Shown here in pieces: positions 11,401 to 23,677 of a DNA stretch of 64,000 nt. Below the pieces are notes generated by a model. That model searched no databases. It was given only the letters and a program-made list of their open reading frames with translations, and was not told the DNA's origin. This stretch comes from Tolypeutes matacus (taxonomy: Eukaryota; Chordata; Mammalia; Cingulata; Chlamyphoridae), in assembly GCA_026826555.1 (NCBI GenBank), contig JAKSZT010054583.1:236606-300605 (forward strand), read 5' to 3'. Within the stretch, counting starts at the first letter, position 1. Each line of letters begins with the position of its first letter. The position numbers and the translations under genes were made by a program.

Positions 11401-13943
11401 GAATTGGCCTGTACTCTTTTGACTATTCCTTGGCATAAACTTTCACATACTGTGGTTGTTTTCTGAGGAGAAAATGCTAAATAACATCCTTGACCCAATT
11501 CTTTTCTATTTTATTTTCAATTTACTGAAATTACTTGCTTTGTGTGGACACATATAAATTTCTTTACACCTGCCCCACTTGTTTTCCAGACTATCTATAA
11601 AGTTAATGAAGTGAATAAACAAAAACCTCATGCCACCTTGCATCGAAGCTAAAAGTTTGAAGTAAACTTTAATAGGAAATTGTTCTTCATTCGTCACCTC
11701 TATTTACCAGTTCCTTTTTTTGCTGGTCAGCCCTGCTTCCTCTTCACTCAGCACCAAAACTGCAGTAGCATCCCTTACTCTTAAATTTGAATATTTGTAA
11801 GAATCATTGAGAGTTCTCAAAATACAGAAGTTTGTTATCAGATAAATTCGAACTACTTAAAATTCATTAATTACTGGCATTAAATGTCATGTGCGTTATA
11901 TGTTTTCACATATATCATGTGAGATAATCATTTAAAAAATAATTGCTTGATTGACATACCACTTTTGGCATAATGCACCTGTTTTCTTCTACCTGCCTCT
12001 TTCAGTAAAGTAAATCATCCTAATTAAATTAGTGTGAATAAACTGAGAGGAATTTGAAGTCAACAGCCAAGAAAATGCTCAAATGCATAGGTTTTGTGAC
12101 AAACTTTAGAAAGAGATAATAAATGTGTTGGGATTTCAAAAATTTTCACTTAGGTATGTATTTAGATACTGATGCTACCAAACACCATTGAAATAAAAAG
12201 ATGAAAAGTCCTTTAATTTTAACATTTAAAAAATAATCTGTTGAATAAATTTTCCTTTTCCAAAGATATTCTAATCATTTCCTGCTACTAATTTGACCCA
12301 TTCCCCTTATGCTTTCTCTAAGAATTCAAATAGACTTTTTCTAGAAATAAATTATTTATTTAGAGCAGAATAGTCTATATACCAAAAGGAAAAAAAATGT
12401 GTTTATTCTAGTTCATGTATTACCAGTAAACATTTTTCCCAGCCTCTGCAAAGTGCTGGAATTCTTGCAAATTGGGTTGGTAAATATGGTTTCAAAGTCA
12501 ATCACGATTTAAAAAATATATAGAAGCCCATAGTTTTCTTTTATATGTGAGTACCAGGCAAGCAATCAGTAGCAATTTTTGTCATTGTTCTAAGCAATGT
12601 TTAAATATGCTGAACATTGGAGCATTCAGTATTTTCCTTTCAGAAATGTCATCTAACTGTATCTTAATTTATGCTTTATACTTAATGCTATGTCATGAGA
12701 CTGTTCAAGTTATTATATATTCACTGAAACATGATTTAATGTCTTCCTAAGTTGAAAGTCCTATTAAATCTCCATTGAAGAGCTCTCTCCCTCATACCTA
12801 GGACATGTTGCTCTCATAGAGTTAAGGAAGATGCGGTTGGGTCCCTCAGTCACCAAATGACTTTCACCTTGGGGCACAGCATGCCCAGTGTAATGCTTTG
12901 CATACCATGACTAGGGTCAGGCCTCTTCCCACCATGCTGATTTTACAATGATTTTAACTCAAAGTCTTCACATTTTTTCTAGTTTACTAACATATAGGTC
13001 TTAAACAACTATCACGTTGCATTGACTTGTGAGCATATGTGTTGCCACTAATCTTGCATTCCTTAAGAACAAGAAAACCATGTCATTCCTTTTAATTTCT
13101 CCTATCCGTATGCCTGGTCAGAGAGGAAGTTTTACCAGGAAAATATAGAAACTTAGGTTCTGGGGCCCCTCACGTGCATAATAAGGTCCTGGGTGGGGCC
13201 TCAGCAATCACATAGTCATACATTTTTGCAAAATTCTAAAAATCAAGATGCTTGTAATTAGACCATTGCATAGCTTTGCAGTTAAGTTATAACTTGTAAT
13301 TTGGTAGTCTTTTTCATAAAGAGAGATTCCAACTTTTAAAGCTAAGGTCCCACAAAACCTAGATTCTCCCTTGCTGACACATTAAGGACAATTATTTACT
13401 TTTTTGCTGAATGAATAAATAAAAGAGGGGAATGGGGGAAGGGAAATTAATACATTATTCATCAGTATATTTTAACATTTAAAAATTAGCACTTCTGGCA
13501 AAAAAAATTTTTAAGAACCCCCAATTAGGGAATGCCAAAAATTTACCTTTATATAATGTCTGTGAGTTTACAAAGCTCTTCTACAAACAGATTTTTAATT
13601 GGATTTTTATACCAGCCCTTTCAGTAAATTTAATCTTCAATTAAAGTGATTAATATTGAAATGTGTACAACAGCACTGTTTGTTAAGATAAAAAATTAAA
13701 AAAATAAAGGCAGGTACTAATATACTCATTTGTTGAAGAAGAAAAAAAATTAAAACACACCACTTGTGTTATTTGCTTCTGATCCTAATGTGTCACTACT
13801 TGGGTGGCAGCTGAAGCCCTCTGACTCCCAATCTTCTCTTCGTTACAATGTGATGTTTACAGATGTTAACAGATGTATTGAAATAAACTAAAATGTATTC
13901 TATGAACAAGGAATATAAAATATAATGGATAATGTTGTTAACC

Positions 13944-14045
13944 TCTTCCTTTTCTACTCTTTCCTTCCCTTGCCTTTCCCTCTCTCCCTTCTTTTCCTTT
14001 CTCTTCCCTTCTCCTCCCTTCCCTTCTGTTTTTTTGTTGGTATAG
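13944..14045 (+). promoter_or_regulatory. extended polypyrimidine tract at the start-codon exon acceptor
   Basis: About 85 bases of almost pure C/T run into TTTTTTTGTTGGTATAG just before the exon. This is much longer than an ordinary tract and offers many CU-rich sites for polypyrimidine-tract-binding proteins. Its low complexity also makes it a candidate length-variable locus. Any regulatory role is inference. Confidence 0.5.
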
Positions 14046-14179
14046 GTGTTTAGTATTATCCAACTGCCATAAAGCTAAAGCTCTTTTGAAAATTGAACCT
14101 AACCGCCAGTGAACAAAGATGAACATGTGGCTGTTGATCTGTCACCTTGTGATGATATCTTTTACAACTTGTTTAGCAG
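14046..14179 (+). CDS. CNTN1: contactin-1 exon with start codon and signal peptide (residues 1-20)
   Basis: The first 73 bases are 5' UTR; the start codon is at 14119-14121 with A at -3. Coding sequence is 14119-14179, giving 20 codons plus one base of codon 21. The peptide MNMWLLICHLVMISFTTCLA is a classic cleavable signal sequence: short head, hydrophobic core, small residues at the cleavage site. The donor is GCAG|GTGAGA. The acceptor could be GTATAG (exon from 14046) or GTTTAG (exon from 14054); I prefer the first because it has the better tract. Signal cleavage near residue 20 would expose the microexon-coded segment at the mature N-terminus. Confidence 0.93.
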
Positions 14180-15421
14180 GTGAGAGACACCCTGTGCATA
14201 GGGCATCATAATCAATATGTGTGTTCACTTCATTAAATCTGATGTAAGAAGCTAGAATTAATATTTTCTTTTGAAACCTATATAAAATAAATATATTTAA
14301 GTTGACCTTATTTTCATCTTTATTTTTATTAAAATCACACAAGGTTTAGTCAGTCTTATGTGGTGGTATGCTGGTAAATGTTAAAAATAGTAAAACATAA
14401 AGAATTTGACAAGGATGGGTTTTAAGTATTTGTTACATTTGTTCTCCATATAATTTATTAAATTTATGATTATTTAATTTTTAATAATGGTTTTGTTTAA
14501 CAGCTGGTTCACAAAAGTCCTGAACGTTTAGTATTCACTTTTTTTTGAGAGCTGTTATTAGTAGGTCCAGCACACTTGAATCACATGACTTGTTCCTCAA
14601 TTTAGCTAGTCTTATGAAAAACAATATTTAAAATAAACTACAATGAGTAGGGGTATGAAAAATAACAAAACAGTTTTGAATGTCCACTAGTTTTAGGATG
14701 ATTAAAGAATAGATTTCTATCTTTCAAAGACAAGTATGAAGAATTCAGCGATATTTCCTACAAATAAAGGTGTAACGTGTTTTTATCTGAAGGCGGCATG
14801 TTTCTAACAATCAGTTTTCCTAAGAACTTTGTTTCAATTACTTCAACTCAATATACTTGCTGAGTTCCCATTATGTTCAAGACATAGAGGATCTCATCCT
14901 TTCATATCATATGTTAATACCCATTGATCACTTTAACAAAGAACTATGGGCATTTTATCACACTGACCTCAGAGTTCAATAAAAGATAATTTCATTAATG
15001 CTTATGAATTTTAATGACACTGATGTATATTTATTTTATAACGATAATAATTGTATATATATTATAAATATAAAGTACATTTTTGTTATTACTGTTGTGA
15101 TTTAAGTCATTGCTATTAACAAAATAAACAAAAATAATCTTAGTAGTGAAAATTACTACTAAGTCTGTTGACCACAATTTTAGTGCTACAACTATAAAAT
15201 GCAAAGACTAAAAAAAGGAGCCCATGCCTGCTGTGTTTAGTGCCCCAACTCTTACTCTCCTTTGACCCTATTATCTTCAAAGATGTGATGATAGGTCAAC
15301 CTTAAGAGTAAAAACCAAATAATCTCATTTCATTAACTAGCATCGCTTTTATTATAATATTTGAAACCACAGCTCAGAAGAGCTACTCTGGGATCACAGT
15401 TGTTTTTCCTTTTGTTTTTAG
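14180..15421 (+). other. intron between signal-peptide exon and microexon
   Basis: AT-rich intron of phase 1. It contains no recognisable repeat or gene. The acceptor is CCTTTTGTTTTTAG. Confidence 0.85.
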
Positions 15422-15454
15422 AGCTTACATGGCACAGAAGATATGGTCATGGAG
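15422..15454 (+). CDS. CNTN1: contactin-1 33-nt microexon (residues 21-31)
   Basis: The exon is 33 nt, bounded by TTTTTAG and GGAG|GTAAGT. It encodes E(split)-LTWHRRYGHG, an 11-residue basic/aromatic segment at the extreme mature N-terminus, before Ig1. Its length is a multiple of three and both sides are phase 1. Skipping it therefore joins the signal-peptide exon directly to the Ig1 exon in frame, with Val at the junction. Human contactin-1 has an isoform that lacks exactly this 11-residue stretch, so this is very probably the same cassette exon. The strong donor contrasts with the very small exon size. Confidence 0.93.
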
Positions 15455-16009
15455 GTAAGTTGACCAAAAGAGTAATTCTTTAAAAGACTGTTTACAATTG
15501 AATCATATTTCACCTCTGTCTTAATCTATTAACTCTCTAAACTTAAAGGTAGGTGTTTAATGTTAGAGTAGTTGGAAATTTTGTAAGATGGTTCTTCTGG
15601 GATTGTAAAGCAACTTGTTTGTTTGGTTGCCAAGATGAATGAATGGATACTTCACAAACAAATATCCTATTACAAGATTGTAGCAGATGGAAAATATTAA
15701 TCAAATGTGGCCTGCTTTGTTTGTTTTTTCCTGCATGCTCTTTAGCAATCTCATGCTACTAAATTTTGAAGCAATATTTTAAATATTACAAATAGTTAAC
15801 TTACTTTTGAAAGCCTCTGAACCAGAGAGAGAACTAACATTAATGAATTTGGGATGTTAAGGTTCAGTTTAATTAGGAGCCCAAAGATATTGCAGTTTTC
15901 ATTTGATTTATTGAATATAATGAATAATTCTGATAATTTAGATTCTATTCCAACTCATGGAACAATTCTTGCCAGAAATAGTGGTGCTGTGATTTACTGG
16001 AAAGAATAC

Positions 16010-16200
16010 AGAATCTAGAGTAAGACTGATTTGGATCCTCACCTTGGCACTCACTAGCTATATGATGTTGTGTAAGTTATTCAACTTCTAAGAGCCTCCA
16101 TTTTTTAATATGTACAAATCACAACATTGCCATGAGGACTAAAGAAAGAATGTGAATGATCACTTCTAGAACAGTAATTGACATTGTAGGTACACAATGA
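16010..16200 (+). repeat. MIR element
   Basis: The MIR order is preserved: 'gtgatttactggaaagaata', then 'tttggatcctcaccttggca', 'cactagctatatgatgttgt', 'aagttattcaacttct', and a 3' part with 'gccatgaggactaaag'. Confidence 0.75.
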
Positions 16201-19200
16201 ACACGAAATATTGGTAATTTATAAAAGCTACTTCCTAGGGGAAGGGGTATAGAAAATTCAGAGGAAACACTGAGAAACTAGTTCTATACTTTGCATGCCA
16301 GATAAGATCAGAAGAGCCTCCACTTGTGGGTGGGTATAAGGATTAAGGGAAAGAAAAATTTTAGCCCTATTTTCATGGAAGCTACTGAGAATCACTACAT
16401 GTAGGCTATATATAGACCAGTAAGATATGTTCTCTGAATTCAAGAACTTTAATATGTGATAGCAAATAAGATAAGTAAGTAGGTAACAATTTTGTAAGTT
16501 CAGGGCTCCAGCAATTAACCCCTCTTCAATTTATCCCTCTTTCCTGTAGTATACCCATCAGCATACAGATATTCTATAAATTATCCCTCTCTTGACTCCA
16601 CACTCTACAGCTAATGTCACCTTTATCTATTTTTCTTTAAAGCAGTATTACTTAAAAAAAAAAAAAGTAGCCCTTGCTTGTTGTGTTCAATGTCCCAGCT
16701 CTTACTCTCCTTTGAACCTATTGCAGTCAGGCTTTCACAACATCACTCAATCAAAACCACTTTGTCTATGAGACCAGTGACATATACATTGTTAAACCAA
16801 TGGTCAACTCTCAGGCATCCTGCTTGATATACCTGCAGCAGTGCTGCAGTTCTGAGTATCATATGTAGACATAACAACACCTACAGGTGAGGAGGGTGTT
16901 GTTTTTTTCTTCTTCTTCTCCCTATCTCTTTTTAAAAATAAGGAGAACTTTCCCAGAAACTTCTCAGTAGATCTCCAAACATCTCAGTGTCCAGAGATGG
17001 GTCACATATTTACCACCAAACCCATCATTGGCAGGAGTAATGGAATTAATACAAATCAACTTTTCTGAGTGATATTAAGGGAGGGGTCAACCCTTGAACA
17101 AATCCTGAAATTGGCCAGGAGAGTAGCAGGGGAGAACAGATATTGGGTAGCCAGTCAACAAGTCTGCTACATCTCTTAGATGAGTTAAATTGAAATTTAT
17201 CCCACTTACAAATGAAAGAGTTCGATCCAATATATTATCCGGCACATTCAGTAGTTTGTTTTTTACTATTCTTTTTAGAGCATTGTTAATATCCTAGCTG
17301 ACATAATTTTAAAAATATATGTATAGTAAAACAATTCATAAACATTGTTAGTTTAAAAGTAAAATACAAGGTTTCTAACAAAACAAGCAAAACCAACCCT
17401 ACCATTTCTCATTCCTTTTAAAATTTCTTCTGTTTTTCATTTTTAAGATTCTGTGAAAGGAACACTTTATCCTATAAAGAAAGGAGAATGAATAAGTTGC
17501 ACAGAGCCAGACTGTAATGTTCAGCTTTTTATGAATAACTCAGTCTTTTGAGAATAAATATTTTTTAATGTTTCTTCCACTCTTTGTCTACTTTTACCTT
17601 AGTGTGAGGGAAAAAAAATATGCTGCAGCTATTTCAGGAACAACTTTCGCTGACGTTAACCTAAAATAAAAATAAATATCTTCTTAATTCTTTTGTAATT
17701 CAGTGAGAAATGATATGAAGGGTTGGAAAGAGAGATCAGTATACTAATGATTTTATAAGAATTAGTATCCAAAATAATCTATACTGTTTGCTTTTAGAGT
17801 TATGATTCTTTAATTTACAAGGCTGAAATCATAAAAAAATAAAAATAAAGAAATTCTTCATTGCTTGGTTATAAGCAGCATTTACACCCAAATTTCCCTG
17901 ATATTTTTTCAGTTAGATTCAGATCAATTACTTGGCATTATTTTCAGTACATTTTTATATTTCTAATTATACTGGGATTGTATAGCACTCAATGGCTCAT
18001 TGCTATTTTGTAATATGGTTGCTCATGGCCCCAGTAATTGAAATAGACCTGAGGCAGCCCGAGACAGGCTGGGTCCTAGAAGTGGCTGATCGGCTGGAGC
18101 ATACCAAATCTTGGGATATGGCCAAACATGTAGTAGGTGAGGAAAGATACCCGCCAGTTACATAGAACCTAGTGTCTGGAAGGGTGAACACAGTCCATGA
18201 AAGTGGTTACTCTGAAGAGACATGATAGAGTATCTTTGGGCAGGTGAATCTGAGTGGAGAACTTAGCCTGCTTAACCTTTCTGATTACCCAATCCTAGTC
18301 CTCATTCTAATAACAGGACTTCTGTATGTTTTTTGTGACCAGCTCCTTACCTTGTGCTTTAGTTACGGTAACTGCAGTGTTACCTGTTTCCCAAGACCTT
18401 AGGCCCTTTAGAGGACTGGGGCACCAGAGTATTCTAAGCCCAAGCCCTAAATATAGTTTTTCTGTTATGAGTGGGGGATAGGTTGACCATGAAGTAGAGG
18501 CCATAAAATCTGGAATAAGTTTGCTTTAAGACAATTTAAATATTGCCTCATTTAGTGAGTTTATTGGCTATCAAAAAAAGCTTGCACCACCCCCCATCCT
18601 GTAACCCCATATTACAATATTAGATTCTTCAAATTTTGTGGCAAATGTTATTTCCAAATAGATTTTCCTGGGACTCTTACATAAAATTATGTTTAATAAT
18701 TAACAAATTGAGAAATATAATTTGTTTCAAGATAGATAAAAGAAATAACTCTCAGGCACAGTTATACTTTCAATTTCCAGAAATAAAACAAGATAGCAAG
18801 ATTACAGTAAACTATCTCCATATAGGCTTGAAGTAATTGTATTTTAGAATGTACAACTGAATGATTACATTAATTGCAAAACTGAGAACAGTACTGGAAA
18901 AAGCAGCAGTTTTTGCCGGTCATTTATATCCGTAAATTTAACTGCAAATATTCATAAATGATTTATGTCTGTTTCGTATTAATCTTCTTGATAAAATTTA
19001 ATATTAGTAATAGTCACCCCATAATGATAGAAAATAATGAATTTACATTATGAGCAAGTCAAACGAAAGAGGGATGTAAAGTGTTAAATCCTAAATTAGC
19101 TTGAGAAGTCATCTATAATTTTGTCCTCCTTTTTAAAAGAATCAATCGAGTAAGATAAAGGGCATGTATTTTTAAAATATTTTAGTTTTTATTTTTTAAT

Positions 19201-22200
19201 ATAATATCTATCTGTATTTTGTTTCTTGTGCCCTTTAACCCCATAGAATTCCAAACCATCCAAATTTATCATCTAATTCTTTCTATTGCTATTTTTTAAA
19301 AAAGCAATATGGCCATATTTTCTGTATATTGAGAGGATGGTGTTTGCTTTAGTGGAGACTTTGCTGAGCTCTGCATTGTATTAGCCTTAAAAATTATTCT
19401 TTTCCCTTGATCTGAGTGTCCCAGTTAACAGGGTGAGGAGCTCAGGTGCCCTCTTCAGGGAGTTATGAGAGCACATCTAGAGGCTGACACTGAGCATGGC
19501 AATGCAATACACATACTGTTTTGAGTAATTTATCTTTCAAGGATCCAAATATGTTTCCCAAATAAAATGAATCGAATAATTGCTAAATTCACCTAAATAG
19601 AATGAATTATATTATTCACATCCGAACATTTTAGGAAAATGAAAACATATTTACAAAATAATATGAGAAACACTAGCATGATGTGAAGTATGTCTTTTTC
19701 TGCTTTTTGACCTAAGAAGTGGGCAAAGGGAAATATCTTAAATGCAATATTTTCTCAACATGAAACATGATTTAAATATTTTGTTGGAAATTAGCTCCAT
19801 ATTTTTACCCCCAAATATTTTATTGTCTGTTGCTATAAAGGGTAAATGGAAGTGGAGTATTATTAGTAAATATGCATATATAATTTGTTAAAAGTACTTG
19901 TCATTGAGCATATAAATAGTATGGGGCATTAGTGTTATTTAGTCTGGCCTAAAAACTTAGCCCAACAAGTGTTCAATGTATTTTGAAAGATTACCTTTCA
20001 ATAATACAGCTGCAACATAATTCGTATGTGACATTCTTTACAGTGGAAATTTCCATTACTGGCACCTTTTCTAGAGAAGATGAAACTTCTTTTTTAATAC
20101 ATGTGATCAAGATGAAAAAACTACCTAAAATGTTTTAAAAGCTGGCTAATTTTTATCTCAAAAACAAACACCTTAAAATCAAAAGATATAATATCAAAAG
20201 AAATATTTAAGACTATGCTTTTAATTAAAATATGCATATCTACCAGCTATCTCTACAAAGAGGAATGCTTATATGGATCTGTCTGTGATATATCTGAAGG
20301 CACCTTATAGTATGTTAAATAATCAAGGCAATTCTGAATGAACATACCTCACCTTACTTCCAAGTAATAAAAATAATTCTATCATGGTCTCTAATGAAAT
20401 TGTAAATTAAGTTGATAAATGAGGATTATGACTATCCAAATATTGGCACTGCTAGAGGGCATTATAGAAGCAGATGCCGGGAATGTATTTCTATATTGGA
20501 CATACTATAATGTTAATAGGTCTTTATCTAACACAACCCTGCACCTGTTGAGATCTCAGAGTTTGAATTTTATTAAGTCATATGCAATCACTATAATATT
20601 CCCCTTTATTCAATGAGACAGATATTTAGATAGTTGAAAGTCTCTCCAATTTGCTACTAATGGAAAGCAAGTTGGAGAAGACTGAACAGAAAACCCCTAG
20701 CCTCAGAGACCTGAGATTCTAACAGTGTCTTTCACAAAGCAGTTTTTAAAGTTTAATAAACCCCAACTGATCAATTTTTTTCTTTTAGGGATCAGGATTT
20801 CAGTATTGTATCTAAAAATGAATTGCCATATCCAAGGTCAGAATGAAGTTGTTGATTGAACTAAGGACAATAGTATGTATAGTTTACCAAACTAGCCCCC
20901 AAGATGATCATCTAAAATTCTTATGCTACCATTGACATAGGAAATGGAAACCCAAGGTCCAATCCTGGGAAGACCAGTGGTCTTCTGTTTAAATTAGATG
21001 CATAACTGCTTCAAACATTCATTTCTCGTTAAATCTGATAATATTGTCCATTAGCATTAATAATAATGACATCATCATAGTGCTTGCCATGTAAGTACAA
21101 TTTTCTTAGAAGACATTTGTGAGCTTTCCAGTCCTCAAAAACAGTATTTATTCTTAGCATTCTAAATATTTAATCTACTTAGTATTTTTTGCAGAAATTG
21201 TTAGACAAATTCATGCTAAATTCATTATTCAGCAGGGGGTAGAGTGGGAATAGAAGCCATTTGCCTTCAAGAAAGTAATCTAAATTTATTAATAAAAGTG
21301 CATTTCTCTTAATATGGCTAGAATTTCTCTTTTTAAGCATCTTTATTTGAAATGGGAAGGAACAACAGGAGCTCCAGGTCAGCAGGTGTTATGAAATTGT
21401 TCCAGTCAGAAAAGCTGTGCAGTTGGGAGGAACTCAAGGAAGATTTTAGGATGTTATTCAAGTAGGAAGGAAAATGGCATATGCCTCTATTTTAGATGAG
21501 TACAAGGTCATTTCTTTCAGAGCCTGGAAAATCCAGACCCTACATTAAAAAAATGAAAGTGTCTACGTTATCAGGGTATGAGATTCATTCTTCATTTTCC
21601 CCCTGGTGTGCTGTTACATTCTGAAAGAACAAACATACTGGGCATCATCAAGAAAAATATTAGAAGCAATGCAGAAAACATCATATCCGGGAAGCATATG
21701 GAGCTAGAGGCTACCCAGAGAAAGATTTTTAATATCAGTAGCATAGAACCTCCGTGTGCACCTCATACTTGTGATGTTATTTATGATTGCAGTAGACTCA
21801 TAGGATCCTTACGTCATGTACTCCTATTCCTTTCTTCTTCAAAAGAAGAAAAAAAACATTTACAGACAACAGCTAGAAAATTGCTTTGCTGGGCTAAATT
21901 TCAGTTCCTCTGGCTCTTCTGAATCTGATCCAATGATTTACCTGCTACTGAAATGATTTTCTTATGGGATTGTGATTAAGGAGTGAGACTAGGGTCTATA
22001 AATTCTTGAATGGCAATTTCAACAAATTCCAACTAAAAATGAGGCAGCTTCCTTTGAACCATTTGGGATCAGTTTGGGGAAGTTAATGCTTCATACTGGG
22101 GGAAACTCATTTATGGATTTTAATAATCATTTCTTTGTACAACAAATATGTATTGAATGACCAAAACAACACAAAACTAATAGCACTACAGCAACAAGAG

Positions 22201-22319
22201 TGAATACAACATGGACTCTGGCTTTTAGAAGCTTCATGATTACTCTGAGTTGCTATATATATATTAGAAATATAAGTTAAATTCACAAAAATATTGACAA
22301 AGTCAGCATTTGTTGAATA

Positions 22320-22490
22320 CTGACTCTGAGCCAGGGACACGACTAAATTTCTGAAATGTATTATCTCAAAATAATTTTCACAATAGCCCTATGAGTTAAA
22401 GTCTAGTATTATCTACATTTTATACATGGGGATATTGAGGGTTGGAAAGATCAAAGCACACTGCTAAACAGTAATGAGACAAGAAAACAA
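22320..22490 (-). repeat. MIR/L2-like fragment
   Basis: Reversed MIR pattern: 'ctctgagccagggacacgac', 'aatagccctatgagttaaag', 'acattttatacatggggata'. Diverged, with approximate ends. Confidence 0.5.
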
Positions 22491-23544
22491 AACGAAACTG
22501 TTAAGGGAAGCTGAAACAAAGCTCTCATCTTCAAGGTTGATGTTTAGAACAGGCAAAATGTCTGTGTGGCATTTGCCTTAAAATCTTGAAAAGTAAATTG
22601 GAGGAGTGAACCATGGCTTTGATCTAGCAGAGTCATTCCAGTGACCCCATGTAAGAATGCCCCCCTCTTTATAGCCACGTAGATAATAATTGATTCATTT
22701 GGGGCATATGGCTCTTAGCTGGTATTGAGGTGTAACTCTTCCCTTCCAGAAAGAATAGACTGTCAAATTAGCTGCTTCCCAATGTGAGTAAATATTTGTG
22801 ATGGATTTTATACCAACTGATCAGATCTTATGGCCGTGTGATTTTGTTTCTTTGATTGCTCTATATGTTGCTGAATACCAGTGCTGATCACAGGTTTAGG
22901 AAAAAAAAAGAACTGAACCAGGAAAAGGATTAATTTCCCCACAGCATCTGAAACTCGTTTCTTTTATTACCTTATTCAATGATCATTAGGCAACTATTGT
23001 ATTCCAGACTGTTATACAGCTAGCTAGGAGAGTGGTATACAGAGATAAAAGATGTAGTAGCCTGTCCCAAAGCATTTGCAATCTAGTAGAAGAGAAAGTT
23101 GTATCAATAATCACAACAGGTGCATGAAGTACCATAATCTGTATAGGGAGTTGTGGGAACACAAAAAGGGACCAACTAAACCAAGAGGGGAGAGGTGGCT
23201 GAATTAAGGAACTAACTCTGTGGCTAGGTAAAAAACTCCAGAGAGAGGAAAAGCATTTGTAAAAGGTCAGAAGCATGAAAGCTTAGCTGATGTGAGGAGC
23301 TACAAATACTTAAGCATGACTGATGTACAGGGTACTTTTTGGAAAATGCTTGGAGATGGGCAGAGAATTTTGAATGAAGAACCAGAACATTTTCCTCAGA
23401 GTTATGGAGGAAAATAGCTTTGTTTTGAACAAAAATTGAGATTCTGTGTTTTTGACATTTTTCAAATAATTTTTTTCAATTCATCCAAATTTTCTGTGAC
23501 TTCTAAAACAGCACAATGTAAAATAATTTCATTTTATCTTCTAG

Positions 23545-23677
23545 TTTCTGAGGAAGACAAAGGATTTGGACCAATTTTTGAAGAACAACCAATCAATACT
23601 GTTTATCCAGAGGAATCACCAGAAGGAAAAGTTTCACTAAACTGTAGGGCACGAGCCAGCCCTTTCCCAGTTTACAA
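23545..23677 (+). CDS. CNTN1: contactin-1 exon, first half of Ig1 (residues 32-76)
   Basis: The acceptor is TTATCTTCTAG and the donor ACAA|GTAATG. The exon starts in phase 1 and ends after two bases of K76. It opens with an acidic VSEEDKGFGP segment. It then carries the Ig1 A-strand motif EEQPINTVYPEES and the B-strand cysteine C65 in SLNC, followed by RARASPFPVYK leading to the domain tryptophan in the next exon. The 133-nt length and residue numbering agree with contactin-1 (Ig1 Cys at 65). Ig1 to Ig4 form the horseshoe used in ligand binding by contactins. Confidence 0.96.

Larger units (their letters stand above)
113..14045 (+). other. intron or upstream region before the start-codon exon
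   Basis: This is AT-rich noncoding DNA with no credible protein-coding gene. It holds two copies of a lineage-specific retroelement (2975-4436 and 9750-11030), DAS-type SINEs near 5.5-5.95 kb, a MER5-like element, and MIR and L2 remnants. A locally GC-richer, repeat-poor block lies at about 8830-9380. The remainder (about 430-1500, 1860-2970, 6000-7860, 8010-8830, 11400-13940) shows nothing I can name. A polypyrimidine stretch leads into the exon at 14046. Confidence 0.7.
15455..23544 (+). other. 8.1 kb intron between microexon and Ig1 exon
   Basis: Mostly unique AT-rich DNA. It holds a + strand MIR at 16010-16200 and a - strand MIR-like piece at 22320-22490. The block at about 22980-23290 has the character of a decayed L2-type repeat. 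I see nothing else in 16200-22300 that can be named. Short open frames here have no support. Confidence 0.75.
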
